Assembly: GCA_017311315.1 (NCBI GenBank)
Contig: CM029670.1
Location: 27,148,449-27,212,448, forward strand
Source of the DNA: Dendrocalamus latiflorus
Lineage: Eukaryota > Streptophyta > Magnoliopsida > Poales > Poaceae
DNA length: 64,000 nucleotides
Direction of reading: 5' to 3'
Each line of letters begins with the position of its first letter. The stretch's first letter is position 1. Shown here piece by piece: positions 24,202 through 36,099 of this stretch. Under the pieces are notes generated by a model. It was not told where the DNA came from. It was given only the letters and a program-made list of their open reading frames with translations, and searched no databases. The translations under genes were made by a program, and so were the position numbers.

Positions 24202-25370
24202 TTACACATAAAATTTAAGCAATTGGTCGATATTCCAAGAGTTTGAGAGAATTTGGTTGTCCTCCATGGTGAGTAATACTGAGCCTGGTCGTGTAACTTC
24301 TACCACTGTGTAAGGAACTTCCCACTTAGAGGAAAGTTTGTTCTGATTAGATTGGAATTGAATCTTCTTCAATACGTCACCTACAGCAAGGCTGAAAGAT
24401 TGGACCTTATAGTCATAGTATTTACGTATGGCTTGTTGATAGATTGTTGAACGGATTAAGGCTTGATTCCTCTTCTCTTTGAGTAGGTTGATGTCATTTA
24501 CTTGAAGTTGTTCCTGGTTGGAGTGGTCGAAGTTCTTGACCCTTGTCGACCTGATCTTTAGTTCTGGAGGAAGCATAGCTTCAGCTCCAAAAACTAGGAA
24601 GAAAGGAGTTTCACCTATCACATGACTAGGAGTCGTGCAAATTGCCTATAATACTAAGGCCCTGAACACTTTACAAGCTAGTTGAAGACTTAAGTTTTAA
24701 TACCCTGCATTATTTGGCCATTTTCCCTTTCGACTACTCCATTGCTTTGTGGATGGGCGACAGAAGCGTAGCATAATTTGGTACCCAATTCATCGCAAAA
24801 CTCTTAGAATTTTGCACTCACAAATTGTTTACCATTGTTCGTAATTATTTGATTTGGGACTCCAAATCGAGTAATCACGCTTCTTATCATGTACCTTTTT
24901 ACGGCTTCCATTGTTATCCTAGCCAAATGTTCTACCTCAATCCATTTTGTAAATGTATCAATAGCCATAAAAAGGAATTCAAAGCCCCTTGGTGCTTTTG
25001 GGAACAGTCTTAAGATGTTGAGACCCCATGTCGCAAAAGACCAAGATAATGGTATATTTTGTGGAGCCTGAGCCAGTTGGTGTATTTGCTTGCTAGAAAA
25101 CTAGCATTGTACATACTCTTAACCAACTCTTTGGTGTCATTAAGGGCTGTCAACCAATAAAAACCTTGTCTAAAGGCTTTACCGACTAGCGTTTTGTAAG
25201 AAGCATACACTCCACAGATGCCCGCATGTATGACATAAAGGAGTTGCAATCCTTCTTTCTACGATATGCATCACATGAGAACCTCTTGAGATTCCTTTTA
25301 TAGAGTATCCCATCGACCAAAGTATAAATTTTGGCCTTGCGGGATAAATGATCTGCTTCAAGATCATATT
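24202..25370 (-). pseudogene. Tat element 1 integrase
   Basis: The 25010-25249 ORF reads HAGICGVYASYKTLVGKAFRQGFYWLTAL, matching the zinc-binding N-terminal block of gypsy integrases with its His changed to Tyr. Core-domain frames run through 24620-25000 in pieces. The 24202-24621 ORF is the C-terminal part: MIGETPFFLVFGAEAMLPPEL, then VGDVLKKIQF, SSKWEVPYTVVEV and WNIDQLLKFYV. Stops separate the parts. Confidence 0.87.
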
Positions 25371-25499
25371 TGGGAATTCAACCCTTCTGAAGATACTTGT
25401 AGATGGGTCTCATCTAGGTATCCTCATATTCAAGAGAGGTTGTCTCAGTAGGAGTTGTTTCTGGTGTTTCGACAAGAGATAGTTTCTGGAGTTGCTCCA

Positions 25500-27060
25500 A
25501 GAAAACTCCTAGTGGTACTTGTGATCGGGAAGAAGCCATTTGAGCTAACTGCTTAGCGAAAAAATTATCCTTTTAAGGGATATATTGTAACTCAAAACCG
25601 AAAAAGTGCTTTTCAAGCTTTAACTTGTGATAAGTACTGAGACATGGTCAAATTAGAGCATTGGTACTCTTTTCTAACCTGATTCACGACTAGTTGAGAC
25701 TCTCCTCTTACGAGTAGTTGACGAATTGTGAGTGCCCTTGCTGCTTGTATGCCAGCCAACAAATCTTCGTACTAGGCCATGTTATTTGTGGATGGAAAGT
25801 TTAACTAGATAACATACTTTAAGGTCTCTTCCATGGGACATTCCAAGACTACCCTAGAACTCAAGCCACTAAGTGTAATTGACCCATCAAAGTATATCAT
25901 CCACTAGTCATGGGAGGTGTACTGGGGATCCTAAACAGGTTTAGGATTTGTCCATTTGGTGACGAAGTCTACTAAGATCTAGGATTTAATGGTCGTTCGG
26001 GATATGAAATGGAGGTCAAACGCCACAAGTTCGACTAACCATTTTGCCATGCGTCCCGCTGTTTCCCTATTCTGGAGGATCTCATAAGGGAAACTTAGAT
26101 GGCACAATAATCTTGTATGCCTTAAAATAATGCCTTAGTTTCTTCGAAGACATGAGGAGAGCATATAGAAATTTTTGTACCTAAGGGTAGTTCTCCTTAG
26201 GCCCTTGTAGGACTTGGCTTACATAGTAAATTGGTCATTAAACATTTTTGCGCTCTGCGACCAGCACTGCACTTACTGCCTGTAGTGGTAGCTACATATA
26301 TTAAGAGCGGCTCTTCTGGTTTTGGAGAAACAAGAACAAGAGCACTTGTAAGATATCTCTTGACATCCTCAAAGGCATCGTTAGCCTCCTTCAACCATTC
26401 AAATCCCTCATGCTTCCTTAGAAGTTTAAAGAAAGGAAGTATTTTTTTCACCTAGTCGTGCAATGAAATGACTTAACACCACCATGTAACCAATGAGTTT
26501 CTGGACCTTTTTCTTAGTGGTCAAAGGGCACATTTGCTTAATGGCATTTACCTTTTCAAGATTTGCTTCGATACCTCATGCAGAAGCAAGGAATCTGAGC
26601 TACTTTCCCAAAGAAACTCCGAACATGCACTTCTCAGGATTGAGTTTCAAGCTATCCTTTATGAGGTTGTCGAATGTTTCCTGTAGGTCTGAAATGTGAT
26701 TAAGTTATTTGATGCTTTTTATGACAAGATCATCAACATAGGCTTCCAAATTTTGGCCTATTTGAAGTTAAAAAGTCAATTGCATCAGACGCTAAAAAGT
26801 AGGATCAACATTCTTCAGACCAAATGGCATTTTGACATAGCAAAATATCCCAAATAGTGTAATAAATATTGTCTTCTCTTCATCTTCTAAACGCATACTA
26901 ATCTGGTGGTAACCAGAGTATGCATCTAAAAACCTTAACACTTCACAATCAGTAGTAGATTGACTAATTGATCGATGCAAGGAAGAGGGAAATCACTAGA
27001 AAACTTAACACTTCACAACCAGCAGTAGAATTACCTAATTGATACATATGAAGAAGAGGG
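25500..27060 (-). pseudogene. Tat element 1 RT and RNase H
   Basis: The 26792-26980 ORF has FLDAYSGYHQISM and YVKMPFGLKNVDPTF, the gypsy RT fingers/palm blocks. Next at about 26735 is NLEAYVDDLVIKS, the intact YVDD box. After that come LKLNPEKCMFGV, LIGYMVVLSHFIARL and the 26197-26451 ORF (FEWLKEANDAFEDVKRYLTSALVLVSPKPEEPLLIYVA), which joins RT to RNase H. RNase H sequence in broken frames extends to about 25500. The order matches Ty3/gypsy pol. Confidence 0.87.
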
Positions 27061-27625
27061 AAATCATCTTTTGGAGACAAGCTTTATTAAGATCAGTATA
27101 GTCTATATACATACACCACTTACCATTATACTTAACCATTACAGGGTTAGCCAACTACTCTAAGTGATTAACTTCTCTTATAAAGCCTACTTTTAGTAGC
27201 TTGTCCAATTCTGACCTAATAGCTTCCTGTGCGAACCTCTGTAATTTTGTTGCATGGGTTTTTTGTCAGTCCATAGAGCTAGCATGTGCTCGATCACCTC
27301 CTTGGGGACCCTGGGCATATTGGATGATTGCCACACAAATATATCTGTGTTTACCCAGAGGAAAGTGATGAGGGATTCTTCCTATGTAGTCGAAAGTAAC
27401 CCCGATACAAATGGTCTTCGAAGGCTCCTTTGGATTCAGAGGGACTTTCTAGACTTGCTCGTTAGTTTTGGTGTAGCTTTAGGCTTCAAGTGCTTGGTCG
27501 ACGGTTATGTCTTACTTGCTTCTCGAGTTGGTAACTGGCCGAACATCTCAAGGGACTTGCGGTCGCATGTGAGCACCATCTTTTTATTACAACACACTGT
27601 GATTACTCATTTGGGACCTAGCAAC

Positions 27626-28000
27626 TTAAGACTTTGATATGCATAATGAGCAATAAAAAAAACATGTCAGAGTTGGTTGTCTAAGCATGGCGTTATACGT
27701 CGTGTCAAAATTGACCATATCAAAAGTTATTTTCTTTATTTTGAAGTTGCTTGGAGAACCAAATATAACAGGCAGAGAAACTTGACCAATTGGCTTGACC
27801 AAAGACCCTGTACGATCCCATGAAATGAGTATTGTATAGGTTTTATTTAGGTCCAAGGAACTTGCATCTTGTCTAGAACACTTAGAAACAAAATATTCAA
27901 AGAACTACCACCATCAATCAATACTTGATTTACTCAACAATTGTTGATGGTGGGCTCAACCATGATCGAAACCTGACCCGATCAAGTTGAAGAAATCGGA
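27626..28000 (-). pseudogene. Tat element 1 protease end
   Basis: The 27626-27856 ORF reads VKPIGQVSLPVIFGSPSNFK and ITFDMVNFDTTYNAMLRQPTL. It corresponds to the ALGQIGLQVSFG and ATFDVVDLPYPYNAILGRPIL segments of the intact gag-protease at 42794-45229. The catalytic Asp region upstream, in broken frames at 27860-28000, is not readable as a clean DGG/DSG motif. Confidence 0.8.
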
Positions 28001-28439
28001 CAGTCACCCTTCTTGAAGGAGATAATGAGTTACAACCACTTAGGAAGATTATTGACAAGGGAAGGGTTGATAGAGTTTACCTCTCGTTCAACTGCTTTAT
28101 ATTGTCACTTGGATTGGTACATTGAAGATCCTCCATAGATGTGCTCGATGGTGTCCTTTGAATCCTGAAAGGGCATCTCCTCGTTCTCATCTGAGTGCTT
28201 TCGACCACTCATTTGTCCCATCTCATCGAGTGTGGGAAGTGGTCCTTTACTAGAGTAATAATCCTCAAGTTTTTGTTAGAAAACTCAGCAATTATGAAGA
28301 TCGTGCTCCTCCTTTTTATGGAGAGGACACCACCTTGTCTTGTGATCTTTTTGACATGACATGCTCTCCTCCTCCTGCTATATGAACCACAGTCGTGTAA
28401 ATTTGAAGGAACTCAATGGGATTCTAGGACCCATCAAAC

Positions 28440-29290
28440 TTCTCCATATTCACTAGTCAAAACCAAGGAGATTAGCACACTGCTCGGAGTTCAGGCGTGA
28501 ATGCCGAATGCCCGGTAACGAGTTCATGATGCCTCCTTTGTGGGAAAGGATGATTAGTGTCTCTAGGTGACTGTACTTGACGATGACTGGTAGTCGATGG
28601 ACCCGACCTGTAATAGGTCTCATCCATACATGGGTTGTACTAATCATATTCCATCTGCTGTTGAAGATTCCTTGCCTGAAGTGGTGATTGATCACCTCCT
28701 TCGAAGGCTCACCGATCAGGGGATGCTCAGAGAACTCTTCTCTGACTGGAGTTATGGTTAGGAGAGCGACATGACCAGGGAATGCTCAGAGAACTCCTAG
28801 AGTTGAGTCAGCGAGGTTGCTCGAGTCTGGCCAACATACTTCGAAGCCTTCGCACCATCCCCTCTGTGAAGTGGTTGTAGCCTGGTGTTCGAGCAAGCTC
28901 TTGAGTTCAACTCCAACGGGAGACAGCTATAAACCAGAATTCCCCTTCTTAGAAGTGGTTGTAGCCTGGTGTTCAAGCAAGCTCTTGAGCTCAAACACTT
29001 AGGGGGAGGCCCCTTGTCATGTTGCAAGTCCTGTTCGTGGTCAGATTGACCCTTGCCCTTTGGAGAAACTCGTTCCTATATAGAGTGTAACGCTGTGGGG
29101 GATAGGATCTCTCCCCAACCTTATCTATGGCATGATCTCCGGGATCACGCGAGGGACCTCCAGTGATAGCCTCACCATCGGATGAAAGCATGGTCTGCTT
29201 GTAGTCGTAGCAAGCATCCATGTCGAAGTCTACGTAGTCGGCCAGGTCGAACTAGTTCTCCTCGTTCCACTCTCCTGCCATGAGGACATC
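28440..29290 (-). pseudogene. Tat element 1 gag remnants
   Basis: Short minus-strand ORFs (28453-28695, 28797-29027, 28991-29221) lie where gag should be, just downstream of the primer-binding site. A near duplication at 28865-28990 (AGTGGTTGTAGCCTGGTGTTC twice, about 90 bp apart) disrupts it. I do not see a complete capsid domain, so much of gag seems deleted. Confidence 0.6.
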
Positions 29291-29362
29291 AGAAAGAAGA
29301 GAACTTACTGACAAAGAATTACTGGAGTTTGGAAGAAGCTCCCCATGGATGGCACTAACTAT

Positions 29363-30143
29363 TGATGTTTTACTATTGATCTTACGTATGATTATTTAGA
29401 TTCAAGGGAGTTCTTGGAGACCTGGCTACGATCACATAGAGAAAAGACACCCATATTTTTATACAGGTTCGAGCCTTCTCTTGGAAGAATAATAACCCTA
29501 CTCCTATGTGGCTATTGCTTAATGAACAAATTACAATCGAGAGAGAGGGATGGCGAAAAGACTTGCACTCTTCTATTCTCCCTCGGGTCTATCAAATCTT
29601 GCCCCCTCTCCCTAACTCAACCTTTATATAGCTTGCGAATCGGTGGTAGTTTATTCCGAGTCAAGAGGCGCCTTAATGTTTCAAATGATAACCATCCGAT
29701 GGGAGTTATTATCAGAGAATGTGGTATCTCATCCGTTGTGCAGCGGTTACTGTCAGAGAGGAGTTATGAACAATTACTCTAGAGAATAATCACATATGCT
29801 AACTGCCCTGTCAGGCGACCCACAATGCAGCAGGTTATCGTAGACAAGCCAGTCAAAGTTAAGATAGTCGTAGAGGAACTTGCGAACATAGAGTGGCTAT
29901 ATAATAACTTATCACCATGCCATGCTTGAAGAATGACTTACGACCATGTCATGCTCGCAGAATGACTTACAACCATGTCATGCTTGTAGATTGACTTACG
30001 ACTAGAGAGTGGTCATAGAAGAGGCTTATGACCACTTGGCTAAGTTCCTCCATTACTCGTAAGGAGTATACCCAAGAAGTATAATGACGTGATAATATCA
30101 TTTATAGATAAATAATAATTTGAGTATTATTATATCGTCATCA
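29363..30143 (-). repeat. 5' LTR of Tat element 1
   Basis: On the element strand it starts TGATGACGATATAATAATAC and ends AAAACATCA, giving 5-bp inverted termini TGATG/CATCA. The TATA box (CTATATAAAGG) lies at about 29620 (complement). U3 tandem repeats lie at 29890-30005. Confidence 0.82.
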
Positions 30144-30148
30144 ACCAC

Positions 30149-30660
30149 TGAGTAGTCTTCATGCCTTTGGAGCTCTCTTTGTAACTTCCTAAAGGAGGGG
30201 ATTATGCAAGCATCCTCCATAGGATGGGTAGCCAGGTTGCTGATGTCGTGGCTAGCCATGATAGCTGAGGCTGGCGGGCATGGCTAGCTAGGTGGCGGTT
30301 GCGGTTGGCTGGGAAGGTGTGCTGCTCGGTGACACTCCATCGCTTTGTGGCCTGAGCATAGACAATGGAAGCACCTGTAAGGGTCACGGCAGGAAAGGGC
30401 TTTGTGGTCTCGGCCAAGGCAGTTGAAGCTTTGGAGGAAGAGTTCTTGGGGGAAGGAGGTCTTGGGCATGGTTAAAGGTCGCCTCTAGCCATTATGCCAC
30501 CAGAATATTGGCTTCACTAGCTCCCATTGAGGCTGAGTAGGGGAGTGGTTACACGTTGAATGCGTTGTATCCTTGGTCGCATATTCGAGCTTTGGGGAGG
30601 GGGCACCATTGGAAGGGGAGGGGGAGCCGTGAGCCTGCACTGCACTTGTCTTTAATTTTA
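30149..30660 (-). pseudogene. LINE ORF1 zinc-knuckle region
   Basis: The minus-strand ORF at 30284-30469 reads SFNCLGRDHKALSCRD, then CFHCLCSGHKAMEC. These are two adjacent CCHC knuckles typical of plant L1 ORF1. The second is intact, while the first has lost its leading Cys (Ser). Downstream the frame reads HPMEDACIIPSFRKLQRELQRHEDYSVV up to the gypsy insertion at 30143. It is the upstream part of the LINE continued at 19200. Confidence 0.82.
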
Positions 30661-31986
30661 TAACAAATTAACCATTGTCAATTATTCAGCACCAAAATAT
30701 CCTAAACCTAACCACATGATCTAACAATTATCTTCCTAGAGGAAATGGGGTGTGGCAACTACCACTGACTTGAGGTGACAGGCAGAATGAATTGCACCGA
30801 AGCTCTGCCCCGAAGTGGATTTTGTAGGATTTGGGAATACTTGCCTTGAAAGTAGTATCTTGAGGGAAAGGAGGTGGGAGCTGTGGATCTATCAAATCAC
30901 GCCCGGGTAGGAGACTCTGGCGGCCAAGCTGACCATCGACGTGCTCAGGAGCGGCGGTGGGGGTGGTAGAGCAGTTGGAGGTGAAGTGGGGCTAGGGCTG
31001 CCCATGACGCCCAGGGGAGTAAGCAAGCCATGGGTGGGGAGATCCGCAGTCGGAGTGGTTAACAGCGGGCGGGGGGGGGGGGGGGTGCGGCGCCTAGGTG
31101 GTCGCGAGAGCCATGAGTTGTTTTTGGTAACTATGAGTTGAGAAAATGTACTAATTTGTAGACTTGAAAAATATGGAAAAATATGGAATATATCTTCCAT
31201 TTAGACACTGACTTGAATCAAGTATATATGATTGTTCTTTTGTTTTACTAATTGGAGCCATGCAGTGAGACTGGACAAACTACGACGAAATAAATTATCG
31301 TGCTCATGCTTTTCACATGCAAATGCATATCATCATCTGAAAGCTCTCGGAAAATTATCTTCTTTGGTCAAGATCACTTATTATTTAATCTCACACATTA
31401 CGCAATGAACTTATCTCACACTAATCAAATTAATCAACATAACTTTTGCGGTTACCTCACCCAACGAGCAGCTCTCCACCTCACAATATCCAAATCAGCA
31501 CATGGCTTTTTCCAAATGAGAAGATATGTAGACATCAAACTGTTTGTTAATTTCAACGTCTTCCAACTAGATGTTAGGTCCCAAAATCTTTTAGGTATGG
31601 AGCCTGTGATGCATACTAGCTTAGGTCAAGCTTAAAAAAAAAGAAATAGTTGAAACAAACAAATCAGAGCTATCCAAAGTCCCTTTATTTCTTTTTTCCC
31701 CCTATTGAAGAACCCAAAGTCCCTTTCTGAAAACCATATATTTATGAATACTTTTAACATGCCCAAATGATTGGTCTTAGTCATATGTTATTGCACCAAC
31801 GCACTAGTGGAGGTTGGTTGGCTTTACTGGGGATCTCAATTTCATATAGTCCATTGCAGCCAGACAGAAGGAAAACAGAGAGATTTGTACCTAATGATAG
31901 GTTGCTATTAGCAATCATTGTCCTGCTTACTTGTTGCAAGACAGAGAATCTCAAACCTATTAAACTAACTGGTTCAGGTAAATTCA
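30661..31986. other. Intergenic; poly-G tract, no gene
   Basis: This includes GC-rich sequence at 30900-31100 with a run of 15 G at 31071-31085, then AT-rich sequence. ORFs at 30892-31200 and 31300-31635 look like chance frames. The LINE 5' end presumably lies near 30880 but is not definable. Confidence 0.5.
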
Positions 31987-32110
31987 GATTATATATACAC
32001 ACACATATACACATATTTGTGTATATGTATATGTATACACACACATTTATATATGTATATGTATATGCATATGTATATATGTATGTATATGTATATGTGT
32101 GTGTGTATCC
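31987..32110. repeat. (TATG/CATA)n microsatellite
   Basis: Interrupted TATATG, CACACA and TGTGTG units run for about 120 bp. ORFs across it are low complexity. Confidence 0.9.
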
Positions 32111-32234
32111 CAAGAGATGTTAATATGGGTTTTATTCTTTCCGTTAACTATAGTTGCTTTAAAACTATGGAGTTCTCTTGCATTGTTGTTATTTAGTTGA
32201 TTTTGATTTTGTGTTTTAGAGTATCTGTTTTTTG

Positions 32235-34079
32235 TTGTCAAAGTGATAGCGGTTTGACTAGCCTTAGGCTAGCGGTCAGACCTGCTGGCAGTGTAACTGG
32301 CTTGTGGTCTAACTAGGCCTTGACTGGTGGTCAGACCGGCCAATGCATGGTGGTTTGGCTGGTGGGTGTCAGGGCGGTTTGACCGGCTTGGTGGGTATGG
32401 TCAGACCGACCCTTGTTGAGGTGTGCTAAATTATTGGTTTTAGTGGTGTTAATCATGGCGGGAGTCCGTGCAAGTGTTAGTAATGGGGTTTCTATGCAAA
32501 TGTGAGTCATGGATATGTCCATTTATGTGTTTTACTAATGAGAGTTAAGTACATATCATTTGTGTTCAGATCGATTTTCTTATTCTTTGGTGTGAATGTG
32601 CTTTCATGATGAATTGCGGCCAGTGGTAGACCGAGGCTTGGTGGCCATGAAGTGTCGTATAAGTCCAAGTGGAGCATCATCTCAAGCCGAGAGCATGAGA
32701 GAAAGACAAAGATTGTGAAGAGGCAGTGCATGTATGTGATATGTCAATTGAACTTGTGCATTTTAAATAGTGATGTTTCTTAGAGCAGGCGCACGATCTT
32801 GGTAGTAAAGTGTTGGGCATCATAGATTATGGTGTAATGTGGTGTGTCATATGACTTAAGTGTTTTAAGTGGTGACGGCCTCGGCGCAGGCGTGTGATCT
32901 TAGCGATGATGCATTGGGCATTGCATCTTCGAGAAGACCGATGAATGGCAATTTAGGAAATTATCCAATACCAAATGGAGTGACTGTTTGCTAAACTACA
33001 ACATTGGCCTAAGTGGTTTAGGTCATGTCTTTGTGGTTGGAGTATCTTATCATGCTTGTGGAGCCTTGTGAAATCGTGCTTTGAAAAATGTAGTGTTAAA
33101 ACCCATTTGTGTATGGGCTACCAGGTTTTTCCATATGTAAGTGATGTGATCCACTAAAGAGTGGCTGGTTTGGTGTGAAGTGGTAGCCTCCACTGTATAA
33201 GTCTTGTGTGTTGAGGAGAGAGATAAGACGTGTGACTTGAGAGATTAGAGTTAGAGTTTTCTTGTGTAGGAGCCTTGTGTATATGTGCTCTAGGCTTAGA
33301 ACTCTATTCTCGTGAGGGTGTGACTACAAAACATTCCTCTCCAATTGAAATGAACATCCAAAGTTTAGCCAAGTGAGTTGTACCATAGATCCTTGTACTT
33401 TTGATTTACTTGACTTTCTTATTTGGATATATCTCTTATTGATTTTTTTTCTGGTATCAAGGATATATAAGAGATGAAGATCTCTCTTGGAGATCAGATC
33501 CTATCCATCTAGACACCTTCTAGGGGAAATTCTTGAGTTTGCCCGGTTTTCCTCAAGAGAGATGATTTTGGGGTTTTGCTCTTGTGGGGGTTTTAGCGTG
33601 AATTCGTGCTGTGATCTACCTTTCTATGACATATAGAAACCCATCCAAGATCATATATATCATCAAGGATTCATGATCAAGAGTAGATAAAGGTTTTTCC
33701 TATTTTGCCCTGTTTTGTTGCAACCTTCCTTCAAATAGAAAAATGTCAAAATTTTGGTGACGAATATCTCGATCGTTGATTAGAATAGATTTGTGATATC
33801 CTAAAGAAGGTGCATACCAAGTTTCAAGTTATTTGGTTCAACGAAGCACAAGTTGTATGGATTCTTGATTTTGAATTCATGCTGGTTCTCTATTTTGAGA
33901 TAGGTCAGATCGCCCCAGCGGTCGGACCGCCCCCTCTAAGTGGTTAGACCGATTTGATTGTCTATTTCTTGATTTTGGCTCTGGGTTTTGTTGAGTTTCC
34001 GTTATGTGTTGTTGCTGATATTTAGGGAAAATTTTTGAAGAGTCCTTTGCTCCCCTAACTTATCATACTCAATCCTACA
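32235..34079 (+). repeat. SIRE-like LTR region with GGTCWGACC motifs
   Basis: Motif clusters lie at 32255-32420 and 33895-33950. The region ends TCATACTCAATCCTACA at 34063-34079, a variant of the GATCCTACA terminus. Its U5-like part (33200-33700) has the same style of T-rich sequence as 1-600 and 15000-15700. The first motif cluster sits too far upstream for one LTR of this type, so two adjacent copies may be present. Confidence 0.45.
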
Positions 34080-34090
34080 TGAACATCTAA

Positions 34091-34092
<2 letters not shown>

Positions 34093-34179
<87 letters not shown>
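34093..34179. repeat. (TA)n microsatellite
   Basis: An uninterrupted TA run of 87 bp. The run of alternating Ile-Tyr ORFs on it is artefactual. Confidence 0.97.
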
Positions 34180-34181
<2 letters not shown>

Positions 34182-34859
34182 CGTCTGAACTTTGTTGAGA
34201 TGGTATTGTGTAGGGGGCCACCCAGACTACATGCCATACTGATGTGTCCCTTTCTGTCGGATACAATATCTGAGAATACCAGAATATGTCTGGAAAATTG
34301 TTAGTTGGCAAAGCTAGGATTCCATCGTCAGGTCCCTATTAACCCCACGTTTTTCGCATAGAATTATAGTGCTAATTATTAAGGAGCTTTTGGCACATGG
34401 AGAAAGAAGAAAAAAGCATACATCGTTTTTGATTTGATGCCTTATCACCGTAGGATATGATGCTAGCTTCTCACGTTGGGAAGAATTTGAGCGCCATTTC
34501 ACACCGATCTATGACCAGATATTTCAGCTTAATTTTCGTCAAGTGCATGATAGATTCTTTCTTGGACGTGTCTAACACGCTGCCCATCGTGTCTCATTTC
34601 AGTTCTTGGTCTCTCCCGCGTACGATCACTTCTCTCTTTCCTTTCTTTGCCTCTTCCGCGACAGCCGGGAAAATTCCAAATACAAATACGAAGGAAAAGT
34701 AGCAGAGGCAGAGGAGCATTGGATGTACATTCTTTCTTTTTTGGGATTGTAGTCCTATATAGAGCACTCGTTTTTTTTTTGTAGAATAATCTCTGAAGTA
34801 GTTGGCTTTCTATTCATAACATTTACCCACTGCATTATGTCATCTAACTCAAGGATTTC
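34180..34859. other. Intergenic, nothing recognised
   Basis: Mixed-composition sequence with a T-run at 34770. I see no element terminus and no convincing ORF. Confidence 0.45.
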
Positions 34860-35179
34860 AAAAAATAACTAAAAAATAAATTATCAAACGAAAGTCACAT
34901 AAATTACCATCTGTTAAACTCTAAGTTACCACCGATAGTTTGATAAATCACCAATATAAGTTTAAAGTTACCATCAATTTACAAATTTGAAAAAGTTTAG
35001 GAATTACCGTCATTCGAACCCTGAGTTATCATTATACTATTAAGAAATTACCATCCTAAGTTCAACATTACCAGTATTTCTATAAGTTTAAAATATTTTA
35101 AAACTTACCATTATCGTACTAAAGTTACCATCAGCTACACTATAAGTTATCACCTGTATTTTTAATAAATTACCATCCT
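34860..35179. repeat. Degenerate TTACCATC tandem repeat (left part)
   Basis: The word TTACCATC or TTACCA recurs roughly every 25-40 bp within AT-rich sequence (for example TAAATTACCATCCTAAGTTC). The same pattern resumes at 45537-46020 on the other side of Tat element 2. It was one array before the insertion. Confidence 0.75.
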
Positions 35180-35426
35180 TGTTGTGGCTACAGACCAAAC
35201 AGAGAGAGAGATGGTAGTGGAGAGTGATGAAGATAAGTGTAATGGCCTGGGTCCTCCCCATGGCTTGTACTCATATATATATACACATGAGGAGTGCTTT
35301 TACAGTTATACCCTCACATCTGGTTATCCCCTCTGGGGGCAGTTATGTCATTACACATGGCCTATTCTGGGCCTTATAATCTCCTACCAGGCATGCTGGG
35401 CTTAGGTGGGGGCCATCCCTACGACA
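35180..35426 (-). repeat. 3' LTR of Tat element 2 (247 bp)
   Basis: On the element strand it starts TGTCGTAGGGATGG and ends GCCACAACA. A TATATATATATGAG segment on the element strand at about 35280 may be the TATA box. The adjoining internal sequence (ATGAGAGGCTCC) is a weak polypurine tract. Confidence 0.95.
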
Positions 35427-36095
35427 GGAGCCTCTCATGGTAAAGGGCTTCACAAGGCCGAAGCCATGTTGCCGAGTCCTTTGGCCCCCTCCGTCCCCGC
35501 GGCCTGTGAACTTTTCCAAACTTCCGGGGCTGCACTGCAGCCGAAGCAGACGTGCGCGCTGCTGCGACGCTCGGACATCCGGCCGTCCACGTAGTGCAGC
35601 GTGCTTGGCGCGGTGCGGGTGTTGAGGCGTCGTCACCATTAATATGTCGGCGGACTTCCGGCAGTTGGACTTCTGCCGATTGGCCTTCCGCCGGTTGGAT
35701 CCCCTGCTGATTGGGGTATATATATGGCGCTGGTGCGGCGTTGCTTCTGCGTATACTGTGATAGAAGCTGCTCCCCTAAAATGGGCCCCTGCCGTGCATC
35801 AACATTCCTGGGTGACGCTGAGCGGCTTGGGGGAATGTTGATGCACAGAAGGAGGTCCCTTTTTCCTGGGAGCTTGATCAGCGCCGGTTATCGACTGCCA
35901 GCCGCGCCTCCTGCCTCCGCATCGCGCTTCCGCAGGCGACAGCGAGGTCTGCCCTGTTTTTCTTAGCAGGCCTACCTACAGTCGGTGTTCCTGATGGAGC
36001 CCGCCGGCATTACCTTGTATGTTGATGCACTGTAGGTGGCCTGTTAAGGAAAACGAGGTAGATTTTGCAGGACAAGACCCCCGCCTTTGCTGCGC
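35427..36095. other. Non-coding GC-rich segment inside Tat element 2
   Basis: This lies between the 3' LTR and the first tandem array. A perfect 15-bp inverted repeat, GTGCATCAACATTCC (35794-35808) and GGAATGTTGATGCAC (35832-35846), could form a hairpin. A related ATGTTGATGCAC recurs at 36019. No coding sequence is evident. Confidence 0.7.
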
Positions 36096-36099
36096 ACCG

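Larger units (their letters stand above)
19205..30143 (-). mobile_element. Ty3/gypsy Tat-lineage retrotransposon 1, degenerate
   Basis: Related LTRs lie at about 19205-19857 and 29363-30143. The right (5') LTR has TGATG...CATCA ends. A primer-binding-like TAGTGCCATCCATGGGG (complement, about 29340-29356) lies just inside. From high to low coordinates come gag N-terminus, protease, RT with YVDD, RNase H and integrase. A plus-strand, intron-containing gene lies between integrase and the 3' LTR. That antisense extra gene is a known trait of the Tat lineage (Grande, RIRE2 and relatives). It inserted into LINE ORF1: the flanks read ACCACCGAGTAG left and ACCACTGAGTAG right. The outer end of the left LTR is truncated, so the exact duplication is unclear. 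Stops throughout show it is old. Confidence 0.88.

Noticed and set aside
29465..29480. CAGGTTCGAGCC resembling a tRNA T-loop
   Set aside because: It lies inside the Tat-1 LTR and no acceptor or anticodon stems surround it.
31767..32123. ORFs over the TATG/CATA tract
   Set aside because: Microsatellite translation (Tyr/Ile/Val/His repeats).
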